Shown: in pieces, positions 25,474-33,011 of the stretch
How positions within the stretch are numbered: the first letter of the stretch is position 1
Layout of the letters: every line of letters starts with the position of its first letter
Assembly: GCA_001918935.1 (NCBI GenBank)
Contig: MNGW01000133.1
Location: 13,514-46,524, forward strand
Source of the DNA: Acidobacteriales bacterium 13_1_40CM_3_55_5
GTDB taxonomy: Bacteria > Acidobacteriota > Terriglobia > Terriglobales > Acidobacteriaceae
Reading direction: 5' to 3'
Length of the DNA stretch: 33,011 nucleotides
Translations under genes and position numbers: made by a program
The notes under the pieces: model-generated
The model's input: the letters and a program-made list of their open reading frames with translations, nothing else
Database searches by the model: none
Told to the model about the DNA's origin: nothing

Positions 25474-26332
25474 ATGAACAAGCTTTCGACCACTGTGGCG
25501 TTCCTGGAACACGAGCTCTCCGAAATCCGCCTGATTCTGGAGCGCAAAACGGGAGTCTTGATCCAGACACCGACCGAACAACTTTCCGAAATTGTTGCCG
25601 AGCATCTGGATGCGCGGCCACCCTTCCGCCACCAATCTGCTAGACCAGTTGCGGTCCTGTGATTCAGAGTGTGAAAGCCTGACCGAGCGATTGGTGGGTG
25701 GCGAGACCGGTTTCTTTCGCTGCCCGGCAGCCTTCGATTCCCTGGCCAAAGTAGTGATACTCGAATTACAGGCGCGCAAGGCTGCGGAGAATCCCCACAA
25801 CCTTCGTGTCTGGAGCGCGGGGTGCGCCACCGGCGAGGAGCCTTATTCCATCGCCATGTCTGTTTGCGACGCGGTGAACTGCAGCGCGGGCGCGTGGAAA
25901 GTCCACATTGTCGGCAGCGACATAAGACGGCACGCTCTGCAGGCAGCAGAACGCGGTCTTTATCCGCAGAGCGCGCTGCGGCACATTTCACGTGAGTTGG
26001 TGCAGACGTACTTCGCGAAGGTGGGACAACATCTCCTGGTGAAGCCCAGGCTGCGCAACCTGGTTACGTTTACGCCCATGAATTTGGTGGCGCCCACTTA
26101 TATTGGAAGGTTCGACTGCATTTTCTGCATGGATGTCTTGCCGCATTTCTCCACCGCCCAGCGTATCGCGCTGGTGCAGCGGTTACATCTTTATTTGGAA
26201 CCAGGCGGCTACCTTTTCCTGGGAGACGGGGAAAAGATTCCAGCGATGGACGTAACCTTCCACTATCACAAAAACGCAGATTACGTCCTGTATCAGAAAC
26301 CTCTGGCTGCGGCAGCAAAGGCGGGACGGTAA
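25474..26332 (+). pseudogene. Second CheR-type methyltransferase, split by an apparent frameshift
   Basis: An ATG at 25474 after GAGGAG starts a frame with a CheR-like helical N-terminus (FLEHELSEIRLILERKTGVL through IVAEHLDAR). It then runs into a stop at 25660-25662. The next frame carries the rest: SATNLLDQLRS, TERLVGGETGFFR, SAM motif VWSAGCATGEEPYSIAM, and the C-terminus to 26332. Changing frame at about 25612-25625 gives one continuous CheR of about 285 residues, the usual length. The usual CRNV-(L/M)-x-YF signature reads CMDVLPHF, so the active site is also divergent. It may be a real disrupted gene, a sequencing indel, or a recoded gene. It is the last gene of the PilZ-like operon. 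Confidence 0.75.
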
Positions 26333-26339
26333 AGGAAAA

Positions 26340-26395
26340 ATCTAAGAACTAAGAGCCAAGAAATAAGAACCAAGGACTAAGAACCAAGGGTTGAG
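26340..26395. repeat. Eight degenerate tandem heptamers between the second cheR and uvrB
   Basis: In-phase 7-mers are ATCTAAG, AACTAAG, AGCCAAG, AAATAAG, AACCAAG, GACTAAG, AACCAAG and GGTTGAG. They mostly share a terminal AAG. Two imperfect units follow. The run fills the spacer between convergent genes. Confidence 0.8.
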
Positions 26396-26431
26396 AAACC
26401 AAGGCCAAGAATTCAACGACCTTTCCGTCCT

Positions 26432-28423
26432 TCAGGCAAACAAAAACTCTTTCGTTCTCAATTCCTTGATTGTGTCTCTCAACTTGGCAGCCTTTTCGAA
26501 CTCGAACCGTTTCGCCGCTTCGCGCATATCGCTTTCGAGTTTGCCGATGTAAGCATCCAACTCTTCCTGAGACCGCAACTCCGGAATACCGTCAGCCTCG
26601 ATCGCGGTCAGATCGGCATAATCAGCTTCAATGACGCTAGCCAGCGACATTTCCAAGGGACGCACGATGGACTCCGGCGTGATCCCGTTGGCCAGGTTGT
26701 AGGATTCCTGAATGGCGCGCCTGCGATCGGTCTCATCGATAGCTTTCTTCATTGAATCCGTCATGACATCGGCATAGAGAATTGCCCGGCCATTCAGATT
26801 GCGCGCACAGCGGCCAATAGTTTGGATCAGCGATCCGCTGGAGCGCAGGAATCCTTCTTTATCTGCATCGAGAACCGCCACCAGGGAAACCTCGGGCAGA
26901 TCCAATCCTTCACGCAGCAGGTTGATCCCAATCAATACATCGAATTCACCTTTGCGCAGATCACGCAGAATTTTTACGCGCTCCAGAGTCTCGATTTCGG
27001 AGTGCATGTAACGGCACTTGACTCCGACCTCGCTGTAGTACTCGGCCAGATCCTCGGCCATACGTTTGGTGAGGGTAGTCACCAGCACTCTCTCGCCTCG
27101 CGAGACTCGTCCGCGAATCTCGTGCAGCAAATCGTCAATCTGTCCCTTCACCGGGTGCACTTCCACTGGCGGATCCACCAAGCCTGTAGGCCGGATGATC
27201 TGTTCGACGACGACTCCCGCTGATTTGGTCAACTCATAAGGTCCGGGAGTCGCCGAAACGTAAACAATCTGGTTCATACGATGTTCAAACTCTTCAAAGG
27301 TTAAAGGCCGGTTGTCGAGCGCGGAGGGCATGCGAAATCCATATTCGACAAGCGTCTCCTTGCGCGAGCGGTCGCCATGATACATGCCGTGCAATTGCGG
27401 TACGGTCTGGTGCGACTCGTCGATGAACATCAAGTAATCGCGGGGGAAATAATCCAGCAGCGTGGGTGGAGGCTCACCAGGCAACCGTCCGGTAAAGTGC
27501 CGCGAATAATTTTCGATGCCGTGACAATAGCCGACGGTCTTGATCATCTCCAAGTCGTACATGGTGCGCTGATGGACACGCTGCGATTCCACCAGCCGCC
27601 CTTGTTTTTCCAGTTCCACTTCCCACCACGCCAGCTCTTCGCGAATCGACTGCACCGCCGAAGCCTTGGTCTCGGGTTTCATCACGTAGTGCGTCTTCGG
27701 ATAGATCGGCAGCCGCATGTACTTCTGCTTTACCGTGCTAAATAGAGGATCGATTTGTGCCAGCGATTCAACCTCATCTCCCCACAATTCGATTCGGTAC
27801 GCCATATCGTCGTAGGTAGGGAAGACTTCGATCACATCACCCCGTACCCGGAACGTGCCGCGCCGGAAGTCGCCGTCCGTGCGCTCGTAGAGAATTTCCA
27901 CCAGCTTCCGGGTGATGTCCTCACGCTTGATCTTCTGGCCTTTTTCCAGAAACAGCAGCATCCCGTAATAAGCCTCGGGGGAGCCCAACCCATAGATGCA
28001 ACTCACCGACGACACTATGAGACAGTCACGACGTTCGAAGAGCGATCGCGTCGCCGACAAACGCAATTTGTCCAATTCGTCATTGATCGTGGATTCTTTC
28101 TCAATGTACAAATCCGCCGCCGGAACGTAGGCCTCCGGCTGGTAGTAGTCGTAATACGAGACAAAATATTCCACGGCATTGTGCGGAAAGAAACTCTTGA
28201 ACTCATGATAAAGCTGCGCTGCCAAAGTTTTATTGTGAGCCATAACGATGGTGGGCCGATTCACCCGCTCGATGAGCTTTGCCATCGTGTACGTTTTGCC
28301 TGATCCGGTCACTCCCAGCAGAACTTGGTGTTGCTCCCGGTCAAACACACCTCGAGTCAGGGATTCAATTGCCGTGGCTTGATCGCCACGAGGCTTGTAA
28401 TCACTGACTAATTTGAAGTCCAT
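26432..28423 (-). CDS. uvrB: Excinuclease ABC subunit B (UvrB)
   Basis: This 663-residue UvrB is near the standard length (E. coli 673). Walker A is GVTGSGKT (38-45), the DNA-clamping beta-hairpin region includes [12 protein letters not shown] near residue 92, helicase motif II is MFIDESHQ near 333, motif V-VI includes [20 protein letters not shown] and QTIGRCARN, and the C-terminal UVR domain begins near 625 ([20 protein letters not shown]). It verifies damage handed over by UvrA and recruits UvrC for dual incision in nucleotide excision repair. The open start [15 protein letters not shown] is typical. It is a single gene with no uvrA or uvrC nearby. A TATAAT lies about 105 nt upstream of the start. 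Confidence 0.98.
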   Translation of the reverse strand: MDFKLVSDYKPRGDQATAIESLTRGVFDREQHQVLLGVTGSGKTYTMAKLIERVNRPTIVMAHNKTLAAQLYHEFKSFFPHNAVEYFVSYYDYYQPEAYVPAADLYIEKESTINDELDKLRLSATRSLFERRDCLIVSSVSCIYGLGSPEAYYGMLLFLEKGQKIKREDITRKLVEILYERTDGDFRRGTFRVRGDVIEVFPTYDDMAYRIELWGDEVESLAQIDPLFSTVKQKYMRLPIYPKTHYVMKPETKASAVQSIREELAWWEVELEKQGRLVESQRVHQRTMYDLEMIKTVGYCHGIENYSRHFTGRLPGEPPPTLLDYFPRDYLMFIDESHQTVPQLHGMYHGDRSRKETLVEYGFRMPSALDNRPLTFEEFEHRMNQIVYVSATPGPYELTKSAGVVVEQIIRPTGLVDPPVEVHPVKGQIDDLLHEIRGRVSRGERVLVTTLTKRMAEDLAEYYSEVGVKCRYMHSEIETLERVKILRDLRKGEFDVLIGINLLREGLDLPEVSLVAVLDADKEGFLRSSGSLIQTIGRCARNLNGRAILYADVMTDSMKKAIDETDRRRAIQESYNLANGITPESIVRPLEMSLASVIEADYADLTAIEADGIPELRSQEELDAYIGKLESDMREAAKRFEFEKAAKLRDTIKELRTKEFLFA

Positions 28424-28529
28424 AGAAAAACTGATGGCCTCTAGTGCAAGGTTTACTTGCTGAGTCGGGAAGTTCCAAACGCGGCACTCCCCTTCACAGA
28501 AGCGAATTTCACCGTCAGGCCATCTCTCG

Positions 28530-28535
28530 ATTATA
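28530..28535 (-). promoter_or_regulatory. Possible -10 element for uvrB
   Basis: A perfect TATAAT reads on the minus strand at 28535-28530. No convincing -35 box lies 16-18 bp upstream, and no familiar LexA box is visible. The leader would be about 100 nt. Confidence 0.3.
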
Positions 28536-28625
28536 CCGCCACTGAAGCAGGCTCATCGGGGGTGAACGTCAGAAGGAAGGCAAGAAAATTAATTCGTAGC
28601 GGGTGGTAATGTTTTTCGTTGAAGA

Positions 28626-30434
28626 CTACGGAAGCTTGAAGTTCACTATGATCTGAGTCTGGATTTCAACTGGTTCGTTATTGAGGTAGTAAGGCTTGTA
28701 CTTCCATTGCTTGACTGCCTCGACCGCGGCGCGCGCGAGCTGTGCATTGCCGCTGACGACTTTGACGTTGCTAATGTTGCCGTCTTTATTGATGGTCGCC
28801 TGAAGCTGCACTGGACCTTGTACTCGCATCTGACGTGCCTGCTCCGGATAGACGGGCTGAACCCGCTTGACCAGCAGGCCCTCGGAAACTCCTTGCGACA
28901 CTTTCAGCACCTGGGGCACCGATGTGGGCATATTCGCTGGAGTCGTGCTGATAATTCCGCCCAGGGCCTTGTCAGCCGTAGTGGCGGGAACAGCGAGAGC
29001 GGCGGGGGGCGGTTGCAAAGCATCTTGTGTAGCCGATCTGCGGACTGATACAGATGGCCCTTTTTTCACCACGATAGGTTCTGGAGTGCTCGACGGTACT
29101 TCTTGAACGGTCAGGCCCAGTTCATTACTCGTTTCAACCTCGTCTCCCCTGGTAATCGTAGTCTTGCCTGCAGAAGGTTTGCCTTCGGAAGCAGCCGCTG
29201 GTTGCTGGGGTTCCTGAATTTGACTCGCAAACGAACCAGTGTCTTGCTTTGCTGGAGCGATGTTCGACGAGGGAATCGTTACCGGAGAAGCAGTCTGAGG
29301 TGGCGCACTCTGTTCTTGTGTGGCTTGCGATGGGCTCGCTTTATGTGTTTTTGTCCAACCAACGTAGGCGCCCGCGATCAGCACTGTCGCTGCGGTCGCA
29401 ATCAGCAAAATTTTCATTCCGCCGCTGGCCTCGGATCCTTCCGGCTCGCGGATATCACTAAGATAGCTTTCGCGCCTGTAAGGTAGATACGACGTCTCCG
29501 ACGGCAACGCGGCTTCCACCATTTCGGACGCTTCGTGCGGTAACATCAATCTAAGCTCGGGATCTTTGCTGGCCGCTTTGGGGATCTCCTTAGCTGGTGC
29601 AGGTGCACTCGCGGCACCGTATGCGGAAGACATGCTGGTGCTTGGCCAGCTTTCTCTCATTTTTGTCTGGCTGGCTGCAAGCTGAGCGGTTTCCGCCTTG
29701 TTCAAATTGCCGGGATCATGGCTCTTGGCTGCAGTTTCGGCAGCGCGCCGCAGAGCCGAAGCCATGGGTTCAGCGAGAGGTTTGGAAATTGGTTGCCAGG
29801 GATATTGCTTTGGTGTCGCGAATTGGGGAGCCGGCACTTCGGGACTGCCAGCGTCCGGGACGGTATGCGGCATGGATTCCAGCAAGGCCGCATCGTCCGC
29901 GCCAGGCTCGGGTAACGGTTCTTTCTCTACTTCGAAAGCTGCCTCGGGTTCTTCCGGCCACGCCAGCGGCGATTTTTGTATTGGAGAAGATGCCGATAGA
30001 TGCGGGAGCTCCGCAGGTGTCTTGGAGGGCGCCGCAGCCGGCGCCACCGCCGGTTTGGCCGCTTCCGCTTTTCGGAGCAGACCGCGCGCTACGCGCAGCG
30101 TTCCTTTGGACTGCTCCACATTAATAGGTTTGGTCAGAACCAGATTGGCACCGATACGAAATGCCTTGGCGACGCCGGCCTGTCCTTCGACCAGCGCAAC
30201 CGAAAGCGAATTTTGATTGGACCCGGAATTACGGGCGCTCTTGAACAGCAGCGTGGCGTTCTGCTCATTGTCGCAATCCACGACAATCGCGTCGAAGTGT
30301 TTCGCCATCAACCGCTTGACTGCAGCGAAGGGTTCATTGCAGGACTCAACGCTGAATTCAACTTCACTCAAGACCTGGGTTACTACGTGAGCCGTCCGCT
30401 CGTCTGGACAGAACAATAGTGCCTGATAGCTCAT
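28626..30434 (-). CDS. Receiver-like domain fused through a membrane span to a TonB C-terminal domain
   Basis: This protein has 602 residues. Residues 1-115 resemble a receiver (ALLFCPDERTAHVV; Asp53 in AIVVDCDNEQN; Lys102 in VLTKPINVEQ), though the N-terminal acidic pair is reduced. A long Pro/Ala/Glu-rich region follows. A single membrane span (MKILLIATAATVLIAGAYVGW) lies around residues 340-365, then a second Pro/Ser/Gln-rich periplasmic linker. Residues about 515-602 form a TonB C-terminal domain (VKRVQPVYPEQARQMRVQG, AVEAVKQWKYKPYYLN). TonB proteins couple the proton-motive force to outer-membrane transporters. Here the usual short cytoplasmic N-terminus is a signalling-like domain, suggesting cytoplasmic control of, or information from, the TonB system. 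No exbB/exbD is adjacent. Confidence 0.85.
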   Translation of the reverse strand: MSYQALLFCPDERTAHVVTQVLSEVEFSVESCNEPFAAVKRLMAKHFDAIVVDCDNEQNATLLFKSARNSGSNQNSLSVALVEGQAGVAKAFRIGANLVLTKPINVEQSKGTLRVARGLLRKAEAAKPAVAPAAAPSKTPAELPHLSASSPIQKSPLAWPEEPEAAFEVEKEPLPEPGADDAALLESMPHTVPDAGSPEVPAPQFATPKQYPWQPISKPLAEPMASALRRAAETAAKSHDPGNLNKAETAQLAASQTKMRESWPSTSMSSAYGAASAPAPAKEIPKAASKDPELRLMLPHEASEMVEAALPSETSYLPYRRESYLSDIREPEGSEASGGMKILLIATAATVLIAGAYVGWTKTHKASPSQATQEQSAPPQTASPVTIPSSNIAPAKQDTGSFASQIQEPQQPAAASEGKPSAGKTTITRGDEVETSNELGLTVQEVPSSTPEPIVVKKGPSVSVRRSATQDALQPPPAALAVPATTADKALGGIISTTPANMPTSVPQVLKVSQGVSEGLLVKRVQPVYPEQARQMRVQGPVQLQATINKDGNISNVKVVSGNAQLARAAVEAVKQWKYKPYYLNNEPVEIQTQIIVNFKLP

Positions 30435-30546
30435 GAAGCAATCGTAGGTACACTCGAAATCTCCATCAAGTTACCAAGGTCATTGTTCGCGTGGGAAAGT
30501 TCAGAACTGGGGAAGCAGGGACAGGAACTTATGCTCGAATTGCAGA

Positions 30547-31968
30547 TTATCGTTTCGGCCGGTACACGTGTGTGCTGGTTCCGAAAAATACTTCCGCGGA
30601 TTCCATGATTGTTTCCGACAGCGTAGGGTGCGGATGGATGCTAAGCGCAATATCCTTCGCCTGCGCAGCCATCTCAATCGCAACCACACCTTCGGCAATC
30701 AGTTCTCCCGCCCCAACCCCCACGATACCCACTCCGAGAACGCGCTCACTTTGAGGATCCACAATGAGCTTGGTCATTCCGTCTGTGCGGTCGAGAGTCA
30801 CGGCCCGGCCCGAAGCTCCCCAGGGAAATCTGGCGACTTTGATCTCACGGCCTTCTTGTTGAGCCTGGGTTTCTGTGAGTCCGCACCAGGCGATTTCGGG
30901 ATCGGAAAATACGACGGCTGGAATGGCATTCGGCTCAAACGCTACTTTGTGTCCGACGATTGCTTCGACCGCAGTGCGTCCTTCGTGGGACGCCTTGTGA
31001 GCCAGCATCGGTTCACCTACCACGTCGCCGATTGCATAAATCGACGGATCAGCAGTCTGCAACTGCTTGTTGACTTGAATAAATCCGCGCTTTCCAACTT
31101 CAACTTTGGTTTTCTCCAGGCCAGGAATTTCAGAATTCGGCTTACGCCCAACTGATACCAAAACTTTGTCGAATACTTTTTCCCGCTCTTTGACATCTGG
31201 CCCGTCGAAAGTCACTCGGATTCCACCGGATTCCTCTTTCAGAGAGGCGACGGTGGTATTCACCAAAATCGAGTTGAACAATTTCTCCACACGCTTGTGC
31301 ACTGGGAGTACTAGGTCTCGATCGGCGCCGGGCAGCAGTCCAGGCAACATTTCGACGACCGACACCTTGGTTCCTAAAACGGCATAGACGGTGCCAAGCT
31401 CCAAGCCGATATATCCGCCCCCAATCACCAGCAAGCTGCCGGGCAAATCCGCTAAATCGAGCGCTCCAGTCGAATCCATCACGCGCGAGCTCTCAAGCTT
31501 TAGGCTGGGAATCACTGCCGGACGCGAGCCCGTAGCGATGATGATGCGATCGAATGTGAGTGTTTCCTCGCCGCCGCTCACCTTCGCCAGCCGCAGTGTG
31601 TTTGAGTTCTCAAAAGTGGCTCGAGCGCGGACATATTGCACCGAGCGCTGCTTGGACAACTGACCTAATCCGCCGGTCAGTTTCTTTACTACGCCTTCCT
31701 TCCAGGAACGCAGCCGGGCGAGATCAATCTTCGGCTCGCTGTATTCCACGCCCCACGCTTTTGCATGGCGGGACTCATCAATCACCTTGGCCACATGCAG
31801 CAATGCTTTCGAAGGAATACAGCCGCGGTACAGGCACACTCCGCCAGGATTCAGTTCCTCATCGATGAGCGTGATCTTCATTCCCAGATCGGCGGCAAGA
31901 AAGGCGGCGGCGTAGCCACCCGGTCCCGCCCCGATTACGGCAATGTTTAAGTTAGTTGTCTCGGCCAT
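30547..31968 (-). CDS. lpdA: Dihydrolipoamide dehydrogenase (E3)
   Basis: This 473-residue flavoprotein disulfide reductase has the FAD-binding motif IAVIGAGPGGYAAAFLA (residues 9-25), the redox-active pair Cys45/Cys50 in GGVCLYRGCIPSKALL, an NAD-binding LVIGGGYIGLELG near 180, the FAD-contacting IYAIGDV near 318, and the C-terminal catalytic His/Glu pair in HPHPTLSETIMESAEVFF. It reoxidises the dihydrolipoyl groups of E2, making NADH. It lies 8 bp after the E2 stop, so it is part of the same 2-oxoacid dehydrogenase operon. The CLYRGC spacing is CxxxxC as required. Confidence 0.97.
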   Translation of the reverse strand: MAETTNLNIAVIGAGPGGYAAAFLAADLGMKITLIDEELNPGGVCLYRGCIPSKALLHVAKVIDESRHAKAWGVEYSEPKIDLARLRSWKEGVVKKLTGGLGQLSKQRSVQYVRARATFENSNTLRLAKVSGGEETLTFDRIIIATGSRPAVIPSLKLESSRVMDSTGALDLADLPGSLLVIGGGYIGLELGTVYAVLGTKVSVVEMLPGLLPGADRDLVLPVHKRVEKLFNSILVNTTVASLKEESGGIRVTFDGPDVKEREKVFDKVLVSVGRKPNSEIPGLEKTKVEVGKRGFIQVNKQLQTADPSIYAIGDVVGEPMLAHKASHEGRTAVEAIVGHKVAFEPNAIPAVVFSDPEIAWCGLTETQAQQEGREIKVARFPWGASGRAVTLDRTDGMTKLIVDPQSERVLGVGIVGVGAGELIAEGVVAIEMAAQAKDIALSIHPHPTLSETIMESAEVFFGTSTHVYRPKR

Positions 31969-31976
31969 TGGCAGGC

Positions 31977-33011
31977 TTATCCCTGAACCGAGAGGAGGAA
32001 CGGTTGCTCTAATGCCTCTGCAATCCAGCGCAGGAATCGTGCCGCATCGGCGCCGTCGATCAGGCGATGGTCGTAAGAGAGTGAAAGCGGTAGTACTAAC
32101 CGAGGCTCAAACTTTCCGCTCATCCATACAGGTTCTGTACTCGAACGCGAGAGGCCGAGGATCGCAACTTCGGGATAATTGACGATAGGAGAAAATCCGG
32201 TGCCACCGATTCCGCCTAGGTTTGTGATAGTGAAAGTGCCCCCTTCCATTTCTGCGGGGCTTAGCTTTTTGTCTCGCGCTTTTTTGGAAAGGTGAGTCAG
32301 TTCGACTGCGAGCTCAACGATGTTCTTCTTATCCACATCATGGATAACCGGAACCAGCAGCCCTCGATCGGTGTCGACCGCAACCCCAATGTTGATGTAC
32401 TGCTTGTAGATGATTTCCTCTTTTGCCATGTCAATGCTGGCATTGAATTGAGGAAAAACTTTTAACGCTGAGGCGCACACCTTCAATGCGATGGCGGTCA
32501 CGGTCATCTTGCCGCCGGCTTCTTGTGCTTTGGGCGCGAAGCGGGCACGTAGGTGCTCGATCTCGGTGATGTCCGCCTTGTCTTGCTGGGTGACATGGGG
32601 AATGGTGGTCCATGCTTCCCACAAATGCTGCGCGGTCTTGCGCCGCACGCCGCGCATGGAAACGCGCTCGACCTTTCCCCACTTGGCGAAATCTGGCAGC
32701 GCAGACGCCGCCGAAGGACTTCCCGGCGCTTGCACTGCCGCGGTGAGCAATGCTTTCGAATGTGCTTTTACGTCATCTTCACTGATACGGCCACCGGGGC
32801 CGGTGCCCTTAACTTCATGGACGTCCACTCCCAGTTCGCGTGCCAATCGGCGGACGTGCGGCGCGGCGGGGACGGGTTCCCGATGTTCAGTGCCCGCCAC
32901 CTTGCCCAGCTGGGTAGGCATCGCAAACCCTGAGGGAGCTGATGGAGCTTGATCCCGGGGAAGCGCCTGTTCTTCAGTCTTACCTTCAGCTTTGATAGCG
33001 GCCTGAAAAGT
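31977..33011 (-). CDS. Dihydrolipoamide acyltransferase (E2), N-terminal part missing at window edge
   Basis: The frame is open from the stop at 31977 to the right edge, giving 344 residues. The Met encoded at 32921-32919 is internal, because the frame continues for 30 more codons of Ala/Pro/Glu-rich linker (e.g. DQAPSAPSG). A peripheral-subunit binding domain ([20 protein letters not shown], then [11 protein letters not shown]) precedes the catalytic domain, which ends with the active-site [10 protein letters not shown] and the usual [13 protein letters not shown]. The lipoyl domain or domains should lie upstream of the window. It transfers acyl groups to CoA in pyruvate, 2-oxoglutarate or branched-chain dehydrogenase complexes; E1 is not visible, so the substrate is open. 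Confidence 0.95.
   Translation of the reverse strand, partial: TFQAAIKAEGKTEEQALPRDQAPSAPSGFAMPTQLGKVAGTEHREPVPAAPHVRRLARELGVDVHEVKGTGPGGRISEDDVKAHSKALLTAAVQAPGSPSAASALPDFAKWGKVERVSMRGVRRKTAQHLWEAWTTIPHVTQQDKADITEIEHLRARFAPKAQEAGGKMTVTAIALKVCASALKVFPQFNASIDMAKEEIIYKQYINIGVAVDTDRGLLVPVIHDVDKKNIVELAVELTHLSKKARDKKLSPAEMEGGTFTITNLGGIGGTGFSPIVNYPEVAILGLSRSSTEPVWMSGKFEPRLVLPLSLSYDHRLIDGADAARFLRWIAEALEQPFLLSVQG

Noticed and set aside
26340-26415. Repeat run suggestive of a small CRISPR array
   Set aside because: Units are only 7 bp, degenerate and contiguous with no spacers, and no cas genes are present.
29698-30216. Long plus-strand open frame opposite the TonB-fusion gene
   Set aside because: It is antisense to the Pro/Ala-rich coding region, where GC-rich codons suppress stops. 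The product is low-complexity with no domain.
32919-32921. ATG at 32921 as the start of the E2 gene
   Set aside because: The frame stays open to the window edge with typical Ala/Pro linker sequence, and a start there would remove the lipoyl domain. The gene is truncated by the window.

Overview
The window looks like chromosomal DNA of an Acidobacteriota-type bacterium. This is inference from moderate-high GC, the gene mix (Ku without an adjacent LigD, a receiver-TonB fusion, YVTN propeller lipoproteins) and the spacers, which carry degenerate heptamer repeats and REP-like hairpins. I could not run a taxonomic search.

Layout. 1-9.1 kb is housekeeping and accessory genes: a GAF-protein fragment, rarA, a TrmH/SpoU RNA methyltransferase, a tsaC-ydcF pair, a DinB/YfiT enzyme, a secreted cyclase-family hydrolase, a DUF92 membrane protein, Ku, and a YVTN propeller lipoprotein. 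9.2-17.0 kb is a chemosensory operon on the minus strand, transcribed mcp-cheW-cheR-cheA-cheB-cheY-cheX; several genes overlap by 4 bp, and a cluster of palindromic hairpins separates cheB from cheY. 17.4-23.1 kb, divergent on the plus strand, is a tightly overlapping operon: a 1281-residue soluble multi-GAF/PAS histidine kinase, a single-domain receiver, and an NtrC-type sigma-54 activator. 23.3-26.3 kb continues on the plus strand with a PilZ-like protein, an unrecognised helical protein, a degenerate receiver fused to a kinase-type dimerisation domain without ATPase, and a second CheR interrupted by an apparent frameshift. 26.4-33.0 kb (minus strand) holds uvrB, a receiver-TM-TonB fusion, and the E3 and partial E2 genes of a 2-oxoacid dehydrogenase complex.

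The most interesting signal is regulatory. The 446-bp spacer between the chemosensory operon and the kinase operon contains two divergent sigma-54-type (-24/-12) promoters, one per operon, with a cluster of TGAGAC/GTCTCA half-sites between them. The same half-site recurs as a dense alternating triple (23123-23145) just after the NtrC-type gene, about 85-110 bp upstream of a third sigma-54-like promoter that would drive the PilZ-like operon. I infer that the NtrC-type protein binds this motif and coordinates all three operons, giving a self-contained chemosensory/two-component regulon. Its layout recalls the Myxococcus xanthus Che3-CrdS-CrdA arrangement, in which a Che system feeds an NtrC-type transcription factor rather than a flagellar motor. 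No flagellar or pilus structural gene is present in the window.
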